Position numbers and translations under genes: made by a program | DNA from: Norana najaformis | Lineage: Eukaryota; Annelida; Clitellata; Crassiclitellata; Hormogastridae | Assembly (NCBI GenBank): GCA_964023275.1 | Contig: OZ029925.1 | Location: forward strand, 10,679,184 to 10,743,183 | DNA: 64,000 nt | Reading direction: 5' to 3' | Shown: piece by piece, positions 32,252-56,224 of the stretch | How positions within the stretch are numbered: position 1 is the first letter of the stretch | Layout of the letters: every line of letters begins with the position of its first letter | The notes under the pieces: generated by a model | Databases searched by the model: none | Told to the model about the DNA's origin: nothing | Seen by the model: the letters and a program-made list of their open reading frames with translations, nothing else

Positions 32252-33629
32252 TCTCCTTTCCTCTTAGACGATAATCCGACTCTGGTCCGTAAAAACCACG
32301 TATAGATTCCGATCAAGAGATGATAAATCTGCGCATGCATACGTTCCGTTACAGCGCACTATAAATTCCGTGGACCGGGTCGTGTCACCCTACATCCAAA
32401 TGCTTTTAAAGTAGTAGCCGATAGTTTTGCGCCTACGCAGACGGTCGTTAGTATCGACCATTCGGCTAAGGCGTCGCTAATAGGGGGAGCGATAACAGAT
32501 AACGGCTCGATCTTGCACTCAATCAGGCAATCGATCTGTCGGATTCGAATTTCGTTCGACCCTCCCTTTCGTCAAACGACCGCAAATTCAACCGTAACAC
32601 CAACCAATCACTTCCGATGCCGCGTCACGTGGTCACAGGTAACCCAGTGTGGTGGCGCCGCCGAGCGATCGATTGATGAATTCAGGTCTATTCATGTCAC
32701 GTCAATTAACACACGCAATGGTCTTTATTGGGGTGCCATAAGTATTTGTTTGACGCGTATGATCAAAGAACTTTAACCGATGCTTGATATACAATTAAAG
32801 TCGACCGAACAATTAGACTCCAATTAATTTTAATCTTTGTAAGCAACGGCCTACCTCACAACTACATAGGAATTTATGCATGAAGTGCTGAATAATTATA
32901 ATTATTTGTTCGTAGCATACACTCTGTAAATGACACTCGTACACAAACTTTAAACGTGTGCTCGAAATGCATAAGTCAATATGTGTTTAACTTTGATGGC
33001 TTATACGTTTACTAAATTCATTGGCAGAATATATTAAAACTGGGAGCTAACCATACCCATATTTTCTGTGACGTATAAGGCATGAGCCAACTATCCTGTC
33101 CTAGTTTCTGCTCTCTTAAGCTTAATCGTCAAATTTTGTTACACTAAGGAAGCCTGGATTTTCGTTTTTCTTTTGGATAAAAATCAACACAACTAGTCAA
33201 CACATTTTAATTAGTAACAGAATTCTTGTTTTAATTGTTAATTACAGTATAATTTCTACACTGATTAGCGCAAAAGATTGGCCATGTTTTGACTGCGTGA
33301 CCTCTTAAAAATTCTTCTGCAGAAATGAACTCACACCACTACACAGACCTGTATCAATTTATATGGTGCCATATCTGTAGCCAAACAACCTTCACGAAAT
33401 CAGACAACTGAAATCTGCCCTTCCAGTAATTATGACACTATATAAAACCCATAACGGAAAATCAATAATAATAAACCAAATAATAAAAATGTGAATAACT
33501 TTACAAATTGCCTAAAGTTTCCTTGAAAACCTGGAGAAGGCAACTGAATGGTTTTGGAATGATGAAATGACGCTGAACAAAGAGACGATGCTACATGTGA
33601 TGGCCATAGAATCATTCTTCTCCTCTTAT
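32252..33629. other. Intergenic region between NOS1AP 5' end and SLC30A5 3' end
   Basis: It should hold the NOS1AP promoter and 5' UTR (next to 32252) and the 3' UTR of SLC30A5 (next to 33629). The 32.3-32.7 kb part is richer in GC and CpG than its surroundings, as expected near a promoter. No other gene is seen. Confidence 0.5.
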
Positions 33630-44670
<11,041 letters not shown>

Positions 44671-44939
44671 CCTTTAACGATTGTGTCGGTTTTAAGTTTA
44701 AAATTCTTAATGGTTTGGTAAATTTAAATAAGACGTGTCTAACTAGAAAGTGAGATTTTAATTCACATTTTGACAAGTTACAACGTCGGCCATGTTTACA
44801 ACCACGTCGATACCATAGATATAGTCGATATAGCCGCAAGGCTGTTCCAGACAGAATTGTGCAGGCAATTATGAAGTGTCGCCTAAAATGTAAGCTAACT
44901 TCAGGAAAAAGATAAATTTCATGTTTTAATGCGTCCCAC

Positions 44940-45020
44940 GTTACCTATACCTATATATACCTATATATACCTATATATATCTATATATATACACCTATAT
45001 ATACCTATATATATACAGGT
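44940..45020. repeat. CTATATATAC-type minisatellite
   Basis: About eight copies of ACCTATATAT with length variation. Confidence 0.85.
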
Positions 45021-45130
45021 TGAAAATTAAATGCACACAAATAAAACTGATATTAACCTTTACAGAGATAAACCAATCGCCTTATGAGCGCACTAAATTA
45101 GGCTATTTCTGTTCGCTCTTGTCTATTGGG

Positions 45131-45183
45131 TTGATCCACGGCCTTCTAAATAGGAACTCCTATTTAGATGGCCGTGGTTGATC
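45131..45183. repeat. Perfect-loop hairpin flanked by TTGATC direct repeats
   Basis: Arm 45136-45155 (CCACGGCCTTCTAAATAGGA) pairs with 45158-45177, with one mismatch and a 2-base loop. TTGATC occurs on both outer sides (45131-45136 and 45178-45183), like a target-site duplication. Confidence 0.85.
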
Positions 45184-45659
45184 TGTCTACCAACAGTTTC
45201 CTGGAAGGTAATTTACAATGGAGTCTTTCCTACAGCAAGTTAGCAAATGAAAAACCTTAAAAAATCGCAGATTAAATAATAATACAAAGTTAAGTCTAAA
45301 ACAAAATTTTTATGTTCGAATGAAATAATTCGTGATGACTGACATTCCTACTGTGAAATCTTGCAATTGAAATACATTGTTCTAGATAAATAACATCAAT
45401 GTATCAAGCGAAACGCTGTTTTGCCCAAATCCGTTAATTCCATACTTCAAATTAACTGACTGGCAGGAGCCGTGTGTAAAATTAATTGAACATTACGATA
45501 TGTATAAGTCAACGACTTCCGTGCAGGCCAATGACGAATTAATCGATGGGTACAACTAGATCGCCAAGATAAATACAGACGATAGGAGAATTAATTATTT
45601 ATTACTTGTGGCTTCTTTTGCAGCAGTGCCAGTGCAATCTAATGACCACTTCAGACACA

Positions 45660-45900
45660 ACAAAGACTCCTCCTCCTCCTCTTCCTCCTCCTCCTCCTCT
45701 TTTTCCTACTTTTCTTCTATCACCATCATCGTCGTCGTCGTCGCCTTTCTCCTCTTTCTCTTTCTCCTCTTTCTCTTTCTCCTCTTTCTCTTTCTCCTCT
45801 TTCTCTTTCTCCTCTTTCTCTTTCTCCTCATCGCCATCATCATCATCATCATCATCGTCATCATCATCATCGTCATCATCATCACGTACTTCACTTGCAC
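45660..45900. repeat. Triplet and 12-bp simple repeats
   Basis: Consists of CCT-rich triplets, then about seven copies of the 12-bp unit TTTCTCCTCTTT, then ATC repeats. All three frames on both strands stay open (poly-Ser, Asp/Glu, Lys/Arg); these are repeat artefacts. Confidence 0.93.
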
Positions 45901-46827
45901 CATTTGCTAAGACAGGGATACAAAGACAAGACAACAGACCTATCCTTACTTAGACCAAAATGCATAAGCTTCACACACAAGTGTAATCATTGGCATATAA
46001 GCATATAGTATATTGTTAATATTATTATTTATTCGCAAAAATATGTACAACGCACAAACGTGCAGGAATAAGAATTCAGTATAAAATCAAAATGTTGATG
46101 ACACACGCGCATCCCTAACAAAGTATTATGCAGTATAGAGTTATACAATTAAATAATTAATCTCTTCATGCTGAAACACTGGTGATGACAATTCGAACTT
46201 GTGCTGTCTTAGCATAACCCGTCTAGCAGCAGATTTGAAAATGTGTTTTTGGGAAGTAAGTAAAAGCGTTATATTAAATGTTTTGATAAATATAGATACA
46301 TACTTATTAATTTTACATCTTGTATAAGATATATGTAGTCTACCTTAAACTTTAACCTTGGCTACGATGTTGTATGCGTAAAATGCGATCAGAGCATTAA
46401 GAAATTAAACTTTGGCCAGTTTGAAATTGTTACAAGTCTCGACACGAATAATAATCTATTTCCCAGCAGTTTTCGATGTCCGCCTGAACAGACGGGCGAC
46501 TGCGAACACGTGCAACTGGGCGTCTAAACGCCTCCGTGGATGTCCCTGTGCGTAGCGCTCGAGTTGGCCGCGGCCGATAACACGGTTTGTCGGCATGTAA
46601 ACACGACCAGTGGCCGATTGCATAGGCCTTAGTTGCGCATACAAGCGTACGTCTGTAGGCCCAGCACGTCGGCCAAGAGACCCATATATTACGCCTGTAA
46701 TATGCATTAGCACTCGGCTAATGGTGTTGTTATACGTTTTTCAGACGACATTAACGCTACTCGTTAAACGCATTAGAAGAGGAGATTCGAGAGCTACATA
46801 AACAGAGGTCGTCTTCTCTGCCTATAG

Positions 46828-49800
46828 TGCGGAGAGGGAGGGGTGATCGGGGCAAAAACGGGGTCAGGGAGTTCTCTATCGAGGAAGTCCGTAAGTCCGG
46901 ACGCAGGTAAGGATTCGCCGAACAGGAAGAATAATCCGCCGCAGAAAGCACAACAGGGATCCGCAGAAAAGACGCTCAAAGACAATGGAACTGGTAACCA
47001 TGACGACGACGATGCCACAGGTGACAAGGCATCAAAGCACGTGATCGGAGAGAAGGAGGAGGAAGAGAAGGAGGAAAAGATGGCGTGCAAAGCGGAAGAA
47101 GATGAGGATGGGGAGGATACGTGGGGATCGATTCCAGTTGGACTGAGAAATCGAGACGGAGAGTACAACTGCTTCCTCAACTCCATCGTACAGGTACTTA
47201 CATACTTACTTCAGTCTGCGAGAGACCTACAGTCCATAAACGTCTGTCTGTCTGTCTGTGTGTCTGTGTGTCTGTCTGTCTGTCTGTCTCACTGAGAGGC
47301 ATTATAGAAGGACTTAGCCTGTATTGGCATTGTTTGAGCGTATAAGTCTAATTGTCTGTCTGTAGGTCCTGTGGCATCTGGATGTCTTCCGAAGAGATTT
47401 CCATCAGTTGTCTGGTCACGCATGCCTCCGCAGCTCATGCATCTTCTGTGCTCTGAAGGTCAGCCCACCCAATGCAGATCATTCATATTACAAGAAATAT
47501 ACAGTATTGATAAGCTCTTAGTGTGATTGCTTTATTGATTGACTGACTGATTGATGGGGAAACTGTAGATGTTGATGACGATTATGATCACAATGAAGAT
47601 GATATGTTGATGACTAATTATGTATGATCAAAATGAAGATGACGCTAATCATGATGATGATTATTATTATTATTGTTGTTATTATTATTATTATTAGTGG
47701 TAGTGGTAGTGGTAGTAGTAGTAGTGGTAGTAGTAGTAGTAAGTAGAAGAAGAAGAAGAAGAAGAAAGAGAAGAAGGAGAAGAAGAAGAAAACAACAGCA
47801 ACAACAACAACAACAAAAACAGGAACAGGAATAAGAAACGATGGCGAATATGCAGTATTTGAAGATAGAAGGCGAAGTAATAGTTTGCTTTTGATATTAA
47901 TCAGAACAAAACTAAGGTAAAAGTATTCCGCCAAGTTTAGGGGCGTGCGTCCTATAAGTCCCCGGAATCCGCCGCTGGCACAGAGAAGTCACGGTTCGAA
48001 CCGGAGTTCGTCTGTCGGACCTAGCAGATTTGATATGACTTGTTAAAGGAATTATTTACAAACGCATGAAGGCGGCATGATCAATCAAACTATGTTAAGC
48101 AGAATGTCTGCAAAGTAATATGGCTACGATTCGTAATCGTGTTTTCGCAGTCGTGTGGTGTGCGTCTTTTAGCCTAATCTGAAAGTAGGTCTTAGCATGG
48201 GAGGGCAGTACTGGTCTACTTAATTACATCCTACATCTTCCAATAGATATTTTGATCTTGTTGGTTCGAATCCCCGTCAGGTATTAGGTCTAAATATCTT
48301 AATGTCCACCGCTTGCAATTTCTGCATTGGCCTTTCACTCAAAACTGAATTCTTCTCTCACAGATGCTATCCTGAATCCCCTTCGTCCTCTTACCCAGCT
48401 TTCCGCTCCAATCCCAAACATCACCAACCGTAGCTGCCACGCTATCTCTCTGCCTGACTCTTGGATCTTATGCAACCGAACACTTTTGCCTATCGATTTT
48501 GTTTTGACTGAGCGCCTGTGAATATGCTGGTTCCCGTGACGTGGCTTTCGTTGGTCGCTGTAGAAATCTCAGGATTACGATTAAATTTTATTTAGTTCAA
48601 GTGCTCTGTTCCACTAGCGCCCCTAGCGAATTCATTGTGAGTCATCTTAAATATGGCAAGGGAGAGGACTGGTCAACCACATTAATATGCCCGGGCTATA
48701 AAATCAAGTGGCTGTCGATTGGCAAAATCCATTAACCTGGTCGATGGTACTAGGCCTGCCGTTCATATTGGGAAATTCCTTTTCATAACAGTACGCCACC
48801 TATGAGCTTCGCCTAAGGTTTATTCGTGAATTGAAGACAGTACACTCGCATGAGGCATGATGCATGTGTGTTATAGGCTTATTTTCAACACTACTAAAAA
48901 TTGATTCTCACACAATCGACACTCCTGTGTATTTTAATACAATAATCTAAAATTATCTTATTATTACTGCAATACGATTTATGCATTAATAATTTTTATT
49001 TTTATTTTTACTGATCTTTATAATATTTATAATTATTATTAAAAATAATTATTATTCAAGAGTCTGGGTATTGAAGTTACTTTGAAATGTTAATAGCCTA
49101 AATGTTTATGTTATTTCCAGTTAGTCTACGGCCTAGGTATTAAGCATATCGTGAAAGGCTTTGTATCGTCCGGCTTGCATTTGCCCATCGTTTTTGCTGA
49201 GGCTGATTTCTTCTTAACTCTACCAGATCTTTTTCTGTTCTTGATGTACAGTGCAATTCACTTAAGACGAAAACGGATAGGACAAAATATCGCTTAGTAC
49301 GAAATAACAAATTGGTCCGTTTCGATATTAATCGATAATAACGTTAAATTATTCTCTTAAGACAAAACTGATAAGATGAAAAGATCGGTTATTACAAAAA
49401 TGGTTTTCGGTCCCATGAATTTATTTCAGTGCCAAGTCCGTCGCGTAAGACGAAATGTTGACGGAAACACAACAGCTGCAGCTTGCAGCAAGGTTTCGGG
49501 TTCGCATTTCCGTAAAAGCCTAAAATAGTTTGACAGCGTCCGTCTTTGATGAATGTCACAATTTGAGGAATAAGATAGCGTACATGTTTAAACTGTAACT
49601 GGGTGATTGATTACCGGTAAGAGACTCGCAGGTCATAGCATGAGGCATCAAGATGCGCTGGTGCATGAGACCATAGATGTCAAAATTACCATAATGATGC
49701 CTATGTATAGGAAGTAAACTTTTATAGCTGTCTTCACTAATGTGGCCATTTCATTCGTGGGTATATTTTGTCTAACAATGAAGGACATTAAGCCAGTCAT

Positions 49801-52800
49801 GTGGCACATTTATGGTGTTGAGATATGTAACCACAGTGGAAGTGCCCTATAGCTAGACCCATTAGATAGTTCGAATATCTTAGCCAGATTAGTGCCTGCT
49901 GTTATCAGACATATATGTAACTTTCCGAACTCGAGTAACCTAATATCCTCGTTGACAAGCCTCTACCATATGGCGAAGACATTCGTCAATGGTCAGCGCC
50001 TTGCAAACTACAGAGGCATCCGCCCCAAATCAATCAGCACGTACATTCACATGCGATGTACCCTCGTTCAAAGGCTTCTCGCTGTCTGACGCGCCCATCC
50101 CTCTCCGAGAACGAACGATTAGGATTTGCTGTCGAAATAGCGTCGTAATGGAATGTATCGGCCTTAGCCCTTTCATAAAACCTTAAAATACCCCTCGCTT
50201 GCTGGTCCAGCGTGAAACAGACCAGTGGTTTACTTTCGTGTCTAAAAAATGGCCACCAAAGTTCGTAGCCTACGGTGATCGGCCGCCTTTCACTCAAAAC
50301 ACTCTTCTTTCAAAGATCCTACCCTGACACCCCTTCTTCCTCTTATCTCACTCTCTGCTCCAATCCTAAACATCACCCACCGTAGCTGCCAGCTGTCTCT
50401 CTGCCTGATTTTGGATCTTGACCTGGAACGGAACCCTTTTTGCCTATCGATTTTATTTTGACTGAGCGCCTGTGAATAAGCTGGTCCCCGCGGTGCGGCT
50501 TTCGTTGGGCTCGGTAGAAATCTTGTAATTACGATTACGATCATCTGCAGTAATGCGTCATTTGCTGCTGCATGGCAAGTCATGCACCCATTACGTGTTT
50601 CTGGTTGGCATGCTGCGCTTATGTTTGCCTAACGGTTAATACAAAATTCGGTTAAGACAAAATATTTACGCTGGTACCCTGTCTTTCGTCTTAAACGAAC
50701 TGCACTGTAGTCGTTATTCGTTTCTGCTGCTGCGGTTTTCTTTTCCCGGCCTCTCTTTAGGCCTCTCGATCTTTCTTTTCTCATTTATTTCTCATCAGTC
50801 GATCTCCTCTAATTCTCATCAGATTTACAGACGTGTTCTGTTTATGCCGTCATTCTTTCTGTCTTATGCTTCTGCAGCACTGTCATTTTTTATATTTCTT
50901 TTTTCTTCCTCCCTCAATTTTCTTTCAATTTTTTCGTTTTTCTTTCTCTTCTTCTTGTTCATATTTCCTGTTATTCTTCATCCTTACGTCTTTCGATTCT
51001 TCTTCAGCTGTTCTTCCTTCTTTCCCTCGTTCCTTTCTGTAACTTTCGTTTCTTTCTTGCCGCCTGTGTTCTTCTATTTCGAGCGCCTTTGTAATTTCTC
51101 TCGTTTTCTTTCTTCTTTGCTTCATTGATCGATCTCTTGATTCACATTTGCCTCCGCTGAAGGTTTCTTTTTCTTGTTCCTTTTCTTTTGCGTTTTCTGC
51201 TCCAGGGCAATCCTTCCTCCAACTCGATCTTCCTTTCCTCCGTCCTTCTCCCTCCCTCCCTCGGCCCCTCAGCAAGACGCGGACAAATGACAAAACACAG
51301 AAACTACGAGTTGGTTTACGGGGTTTTAATCCGCGCCAGTGACCCACAGACCCCAGGGTCTTACGGGGTTTTACGCCACGCCAGAGGCCCCCTGGAGTCC
51401 TACAACTAACACATAAAGACAGAATCTACTGTTTGGTTTACGGGGTTTTAAGCCACGCCAGTGACCCAGCAGACTCCAGGGTCTTACGGGGTTTTACGCC
51501 ACGCCAGAGGCCCCCTGGAGTCTTACGACTAACACATAAAGACAGACAGGAGAGACACAGACATAGACAGGAGAGACACAAACATAGACAGGAGAGACAC
51601 AAATATAGACAGGAGAGACACAAACACAGACAAGAGAAACAGAGAGAGAGAGAGAGAGAAAGTGAAAGGTCTCGAGAGACCCTTAGTTGCGTATACGACA
51701 GATTCGCATCTCGCCAGAGTAAAGCTTTGCCACCAAGAAGCGTATCTGCAAAAAGACATTCGAAGCAAGTCCATTATGGCTATTATGATTATGAATTAGA
51801 TTAAAATAATAGACCTACTCGCAGCAGGATTACTAAAGTAGCATAACAATGGGCCCCCAACTGCGGGCAAGGGAGGCGAATCTGAAAACAGAGGTGATCC
51901 TAATAAAACCCCAGAGGGTCCATTTTTTTGGATGACCAGACTAACCCTGGCAGTTGTCTTGCGCAACGATTTTGTTTAGTATTGCCCATCGACTGATGCC
52001 TTGAGCATTATAACCTGGCGCTATAAAAGTTCGTAGTATATATTTGAGTAATCTGTGGGGGCTGAAATTTGAAGTTACAATCATTGATTATATTAGGCCT
52101 CTACTGCAGATGAGATAGGCCTAGTTTTTTAAAATCAAATGTATTAAGTGCTTGATGATTCGAGTCTATGCTAGATTAGGTCAGAAAAACGAGTAATGTA
52201 TTATGAATTAATTAATCTGTCGATCGATCTCTTAGTTATTCAACGATTTGTCTTCAAGAGGAACAATTCTTACGCCTAACTTCGAGTTTCTGGCTTCTTT
52301 CTGATGCGAAATTTTCTGTTCGAGATGTCATATTCATTTGGATCATTTAGTTGGTCGTTGGTTTATTTCACCAAGTGGCACAGTTCTCCCGATCAACATC
52401 GAATTTCTGGCATTCTTCTGAATTTTCTGTTCGAAAGGACTTTCTTTGTCATCGCTTCCAATTCGATTTTCCAAATGAACCTCGACTTGTTTCCAAGACA
52501 TCAAACAATCGGTCAACAGATGACGTCGTCGCAATAAATATGACGTCATTGCACAGCAATGACATCATCGGAACAACGATCTTAAAACTCACGCTCATTC
52601 ACCAAGAAGAGATAAACGAGTAATATAATTTGATGTAGCAATACATTATATAGCGCAAGTGACTTAGGCCTACGTACCCTAATGTGGCAGTGGCAATCGT
52701 ATTTCTTGCCTGTCTTCAAAAGAGATTTGTTGCTGGACATGAATTGTCTGATATGATAGGCCTAAAATGTATTTTAAATCGCTGAAAAATTTAAGCCACT

Positions 52801-53798
52801 ACAAGGGCGCAGGAGAAACTGTGCATGGAAGATCAGCGTATTCATCGGCGCATAGTCAATCAAATTCCCATGAGCCGAGTTTTTGATTCAGATTTGGTTC
52901 CAGGACAAAATCCGAAGATGTACAACTAAGAGACCAGTAATTGCTAAGACGAAAATGCATACAGTGCAGTGAGATGGGAGAATTTGACTGACTGACTGAC
53001 TGACTGACTGACGACTGACTGACTGACTGACTGACTGACTGACTGACTGACTGACTGACGACTGACTGACTGACTGACTGACGACTGACTGACTGACTGA
53101 CTGACACACAAGCAGTCAGACATGCAGATTAGACTAGCGGGGTATTGCCATTAGCAGCCGACAGACCAAAGTTATCACATGTAATCGATCTATTTAGACT
53201 ATAAGTGAAAGGACGAGACAAGAGGATACAGAGAATAACATCAGAAAGAGAAGGGACATGTAATTCGTATGGACAAAGACAGGCGAGCCAATCAAGCAAT
53301 TAACTGGATTCCTGAAGGGAAACGGAGGAAGGGAAGAGCTGACGATGATGGTGATGATGTTTTTGTGATGGCTGTTGGTGCAGGTGCTGTTCACTCAGTT
53401 TAAATTCACTGAGGCTTCATGTCTTCCGCCGGATGTCCTCCGTCAGGCGATGTCTATCTCGTTCTCCGCTGAATCCAGGTTCCAGTTGGGCGAAATGGAC
53501 GATGCCGCGGAATGCTTCGTAAGTACAAGACGCCGGCTTGAAGCAAAGCAGACCCTGCTGAAAGCAGTTCCGACTCCATAAATATTGTGATTGGTTCACG
53601 TGATCAGGACTTGAAAATTTGTTTCTAAAAATAGAAATGTTCGTAATCGTAGACTCGAAATTTCTAAAGCGCTACCCAAAAGCCAAGCGCAGGGTCCCAG
53701 CCTATTCAAGAGTTCTGCGACAAGTCAATAAGGCTGTCCAAAGATGCCATGTCAAGGACCAAGTCCTGTGCCAGAAGACCAGAGAGACAGAGACAGAT

Positions 53799-53842
<44 letters not shown>

Positions 53843-54232
53843 GGGGGTAAAAGGAGCTCCTTATCGTCATCGCCATCAATGTAATCGTTCTCCGCTGAAT
53901 CCAGGTTCCAGTTGGGCGAAATGGACGATGCCGCGGAATGCTTCGTAAGTACAAGACGCCGGCGTGAAGCAAAGCAGACCCTGCTGAAAGCAGTTCCGAC
54001 TCCATAAATATTGTGATTGGTTCACGTGATCAGGACTTGAAAATTTGTTTCTAAAAATAGAAATGTTCGTAATCGTAGACTCGAAATTTCTAAAGCGCTA
54101 CCCAAAAGCTAAGGGCAGGGTCCCAGCCTATTCAAGAGTTCTGCGACAAGTCAATAAGGCTGTCCAAAGATGCCATGTCAAGGACCAAGTCCTGTGCCAG
54201 AAGACCAGAGAGACAGAGACAGATAGACAGAC

Positions 54233-54292
<60 letters not shown>

Positions 54293-56179
54293 GGGGGTAA
54301 AAGGAGCTCCTTATCGTCATCGCCATCAATGTAATCGTTTTCAACAGATATTAAAAGCCAGGAGGCTTAATCAATACCAATAGAGAATAAGTCATTAGGC
54401 CTAATCATTTTCAGTCGAGATTAAAATTCCAATTCAATTCTTTTCTGCAGGAGAAAATACTGTCGCGAATACACTATCACGTGACTGGTTCTGACGAATC
54501 GGAGGGCGACGTCTGCTGTCAGCCATTTTGTATCACTCACCGGAAATTCGTCACCAGAGTCAGAGAAGAGGTCGCTACATCATCATCATCGTCGTCGTCA
54601 TCATTACCATCATCGTAGTCGTCGTTATCGTCGTCGTCGTAGTAGTCGCAGCAGCAGCACCAGCGACACCAGTAACAGCAATTGAGAATTAATTTACTTG
54701 TGTGATGAACTTTGTTTAATGAGTTATTTATCCCTCCAGTTTCTATTCTCTTTTACAGGCGCTGGCTAAGGGTTCGTTTACATTACTCCTACGTCAGTTT
54801 ATTTGTTCGTCTCTTTTAAAGGCAGGGAATAAAATATCTTGTTATAAAAAGGCATTGTATCTCGATCGAATGACCTCGCTTTTTCAGATGACGTGTCAAT
54901 GTGGTGCCATCTCTGGACGACTGACGTTCAACCAAACAGTCTGCTATGTCTCCACAAAATCCATCATGTACGTATCATCATCATCATCATTATCACCGTC
55001 ATCATCATCTTCATCGTCACTATCATGAATAGCGTGCATATGGTTATTGTATGTACACATTGCATGTCTCTGTCTGTATCTGGTTATTTATATAGCGCCT
55101 TTCAAGAACTTCTTAAAAGAGCTAATGTTTCTCCTTCTCCTTAACCTTTCCCTGTCCCTGTCTCTCTGTCTCTATCTCTGACTGTCTGTCGAATCAGTGA
55201 TGACAGGCGTTTGCGTATATTTTACATGGTGTAATGAAATGATGACAGCGAATTTGTGCGTCTTGAGAACGGCGCTATATAAATGATGAGTATGGTTTGG
55301 CGCAGGAAAAAGGCTCGTCAAACGTTCTACGGAGTCCGAAATGACCAAATGACGACGAGGGAAGACAATGGCCAGTCTCAGGAGACACTGCCCGCCTCCA
55401 ACCACAGCAACCACTCGGAGTATTCATTTGGTCATCGGCTTAGAGATGCTATGGACGATGATGATGACGACAACAACCCTCGAACATGTCCAAAGGTCAG
55501 TCAGTGGATGACCGAAGGTCAGTTAGCACAACAGTTAGAGAAACTAATCAGCTGAAAACGACCTTGGTCTTAGTCCCATCCTGCTGAGAGTAAGCTTTAG
55601 CTTGTATAGTCTGGTGGCTTTAGCTTTTGTGTAATGGCCTTAGCTTTAGTCTGATGGCATTATCTTGTAGTCTGGTGACCTTAGCTTTAGTATGGTTGCC
55701 TTAGTTTGTAGTCTGGCGGCCCAAGCTTTAGTCTAGTGGCCTTAGCCCTTAAACTGATGTCCTGAGCTTTATTATGGCGGCCTTAGCCCTTAAACTGATG
55801 TCCTTAGCTTTAGTCTGGTGGCCTTAGCCCTTAAACTGATGTCCTTAGCTTTAGTCTGGCGGCCTTAGCCCTTAAACTGATGTCCTTAGCTTTAGTTTGT
55901 GGCCTTAGCCCTTAAACTGATGTCCTTAGCTTTAGTCTGGTGGCCTTATCCATTAATGGATCGTTGTCCTTTGCCGAATGTTGACCTGCGGTGGCCTGTC
56001 TTTGAATTGCAGATCGGCTGTAAAGGATCCGTCCGTCTTCGAAGGACAATGGTCCATCGTCCTGAGGTCTTGAGTGTTGGTCTCATCTGGGAATTGGGGA
56101 GACCATCAACGGACGAAATCGAGGATCTAGCCAACATCATCAGTACAAGCATCGATCCCAACGACGTACATACGCCAGC

Positions 56180-56224
<45 letters not shown>

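Larger units (their letters stand above)
44671..46827. other. Head-to-head interval between SLC30A5 and the USP-like gene
   Basis: Promoters of both genes should lie here, SLC30A5 near 44.7-44.8 kb and the USP-like gene near 46.4-46.8 kb, where the sequence is CpG-rich. Between them are a TATACC repeat (44940-45020), a small foldback (45131-45183) and a triplet-rich block (45660-45900). No other gene is recognised. Confidence 0.5.

Noticed and set aside
45602-45953. Asp/Glu/Lys-rich or poly-Ser ORFs on both strands
   Set aside because: Simple-sequence translation in every frame, without splice or family evidence.
45606-45953. Signal of a secreted silk or mucin-like gene in the Ser/Pro-rich frame
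   Set aside because: No start context, signal peptide or exon structure; all frames are equally open.
51433-51804. 123-codon ORF with RHKHRQE repeats
   Set aside because: It is the 21-bp minisatellite and adjacent repeats in the USP-like intron.
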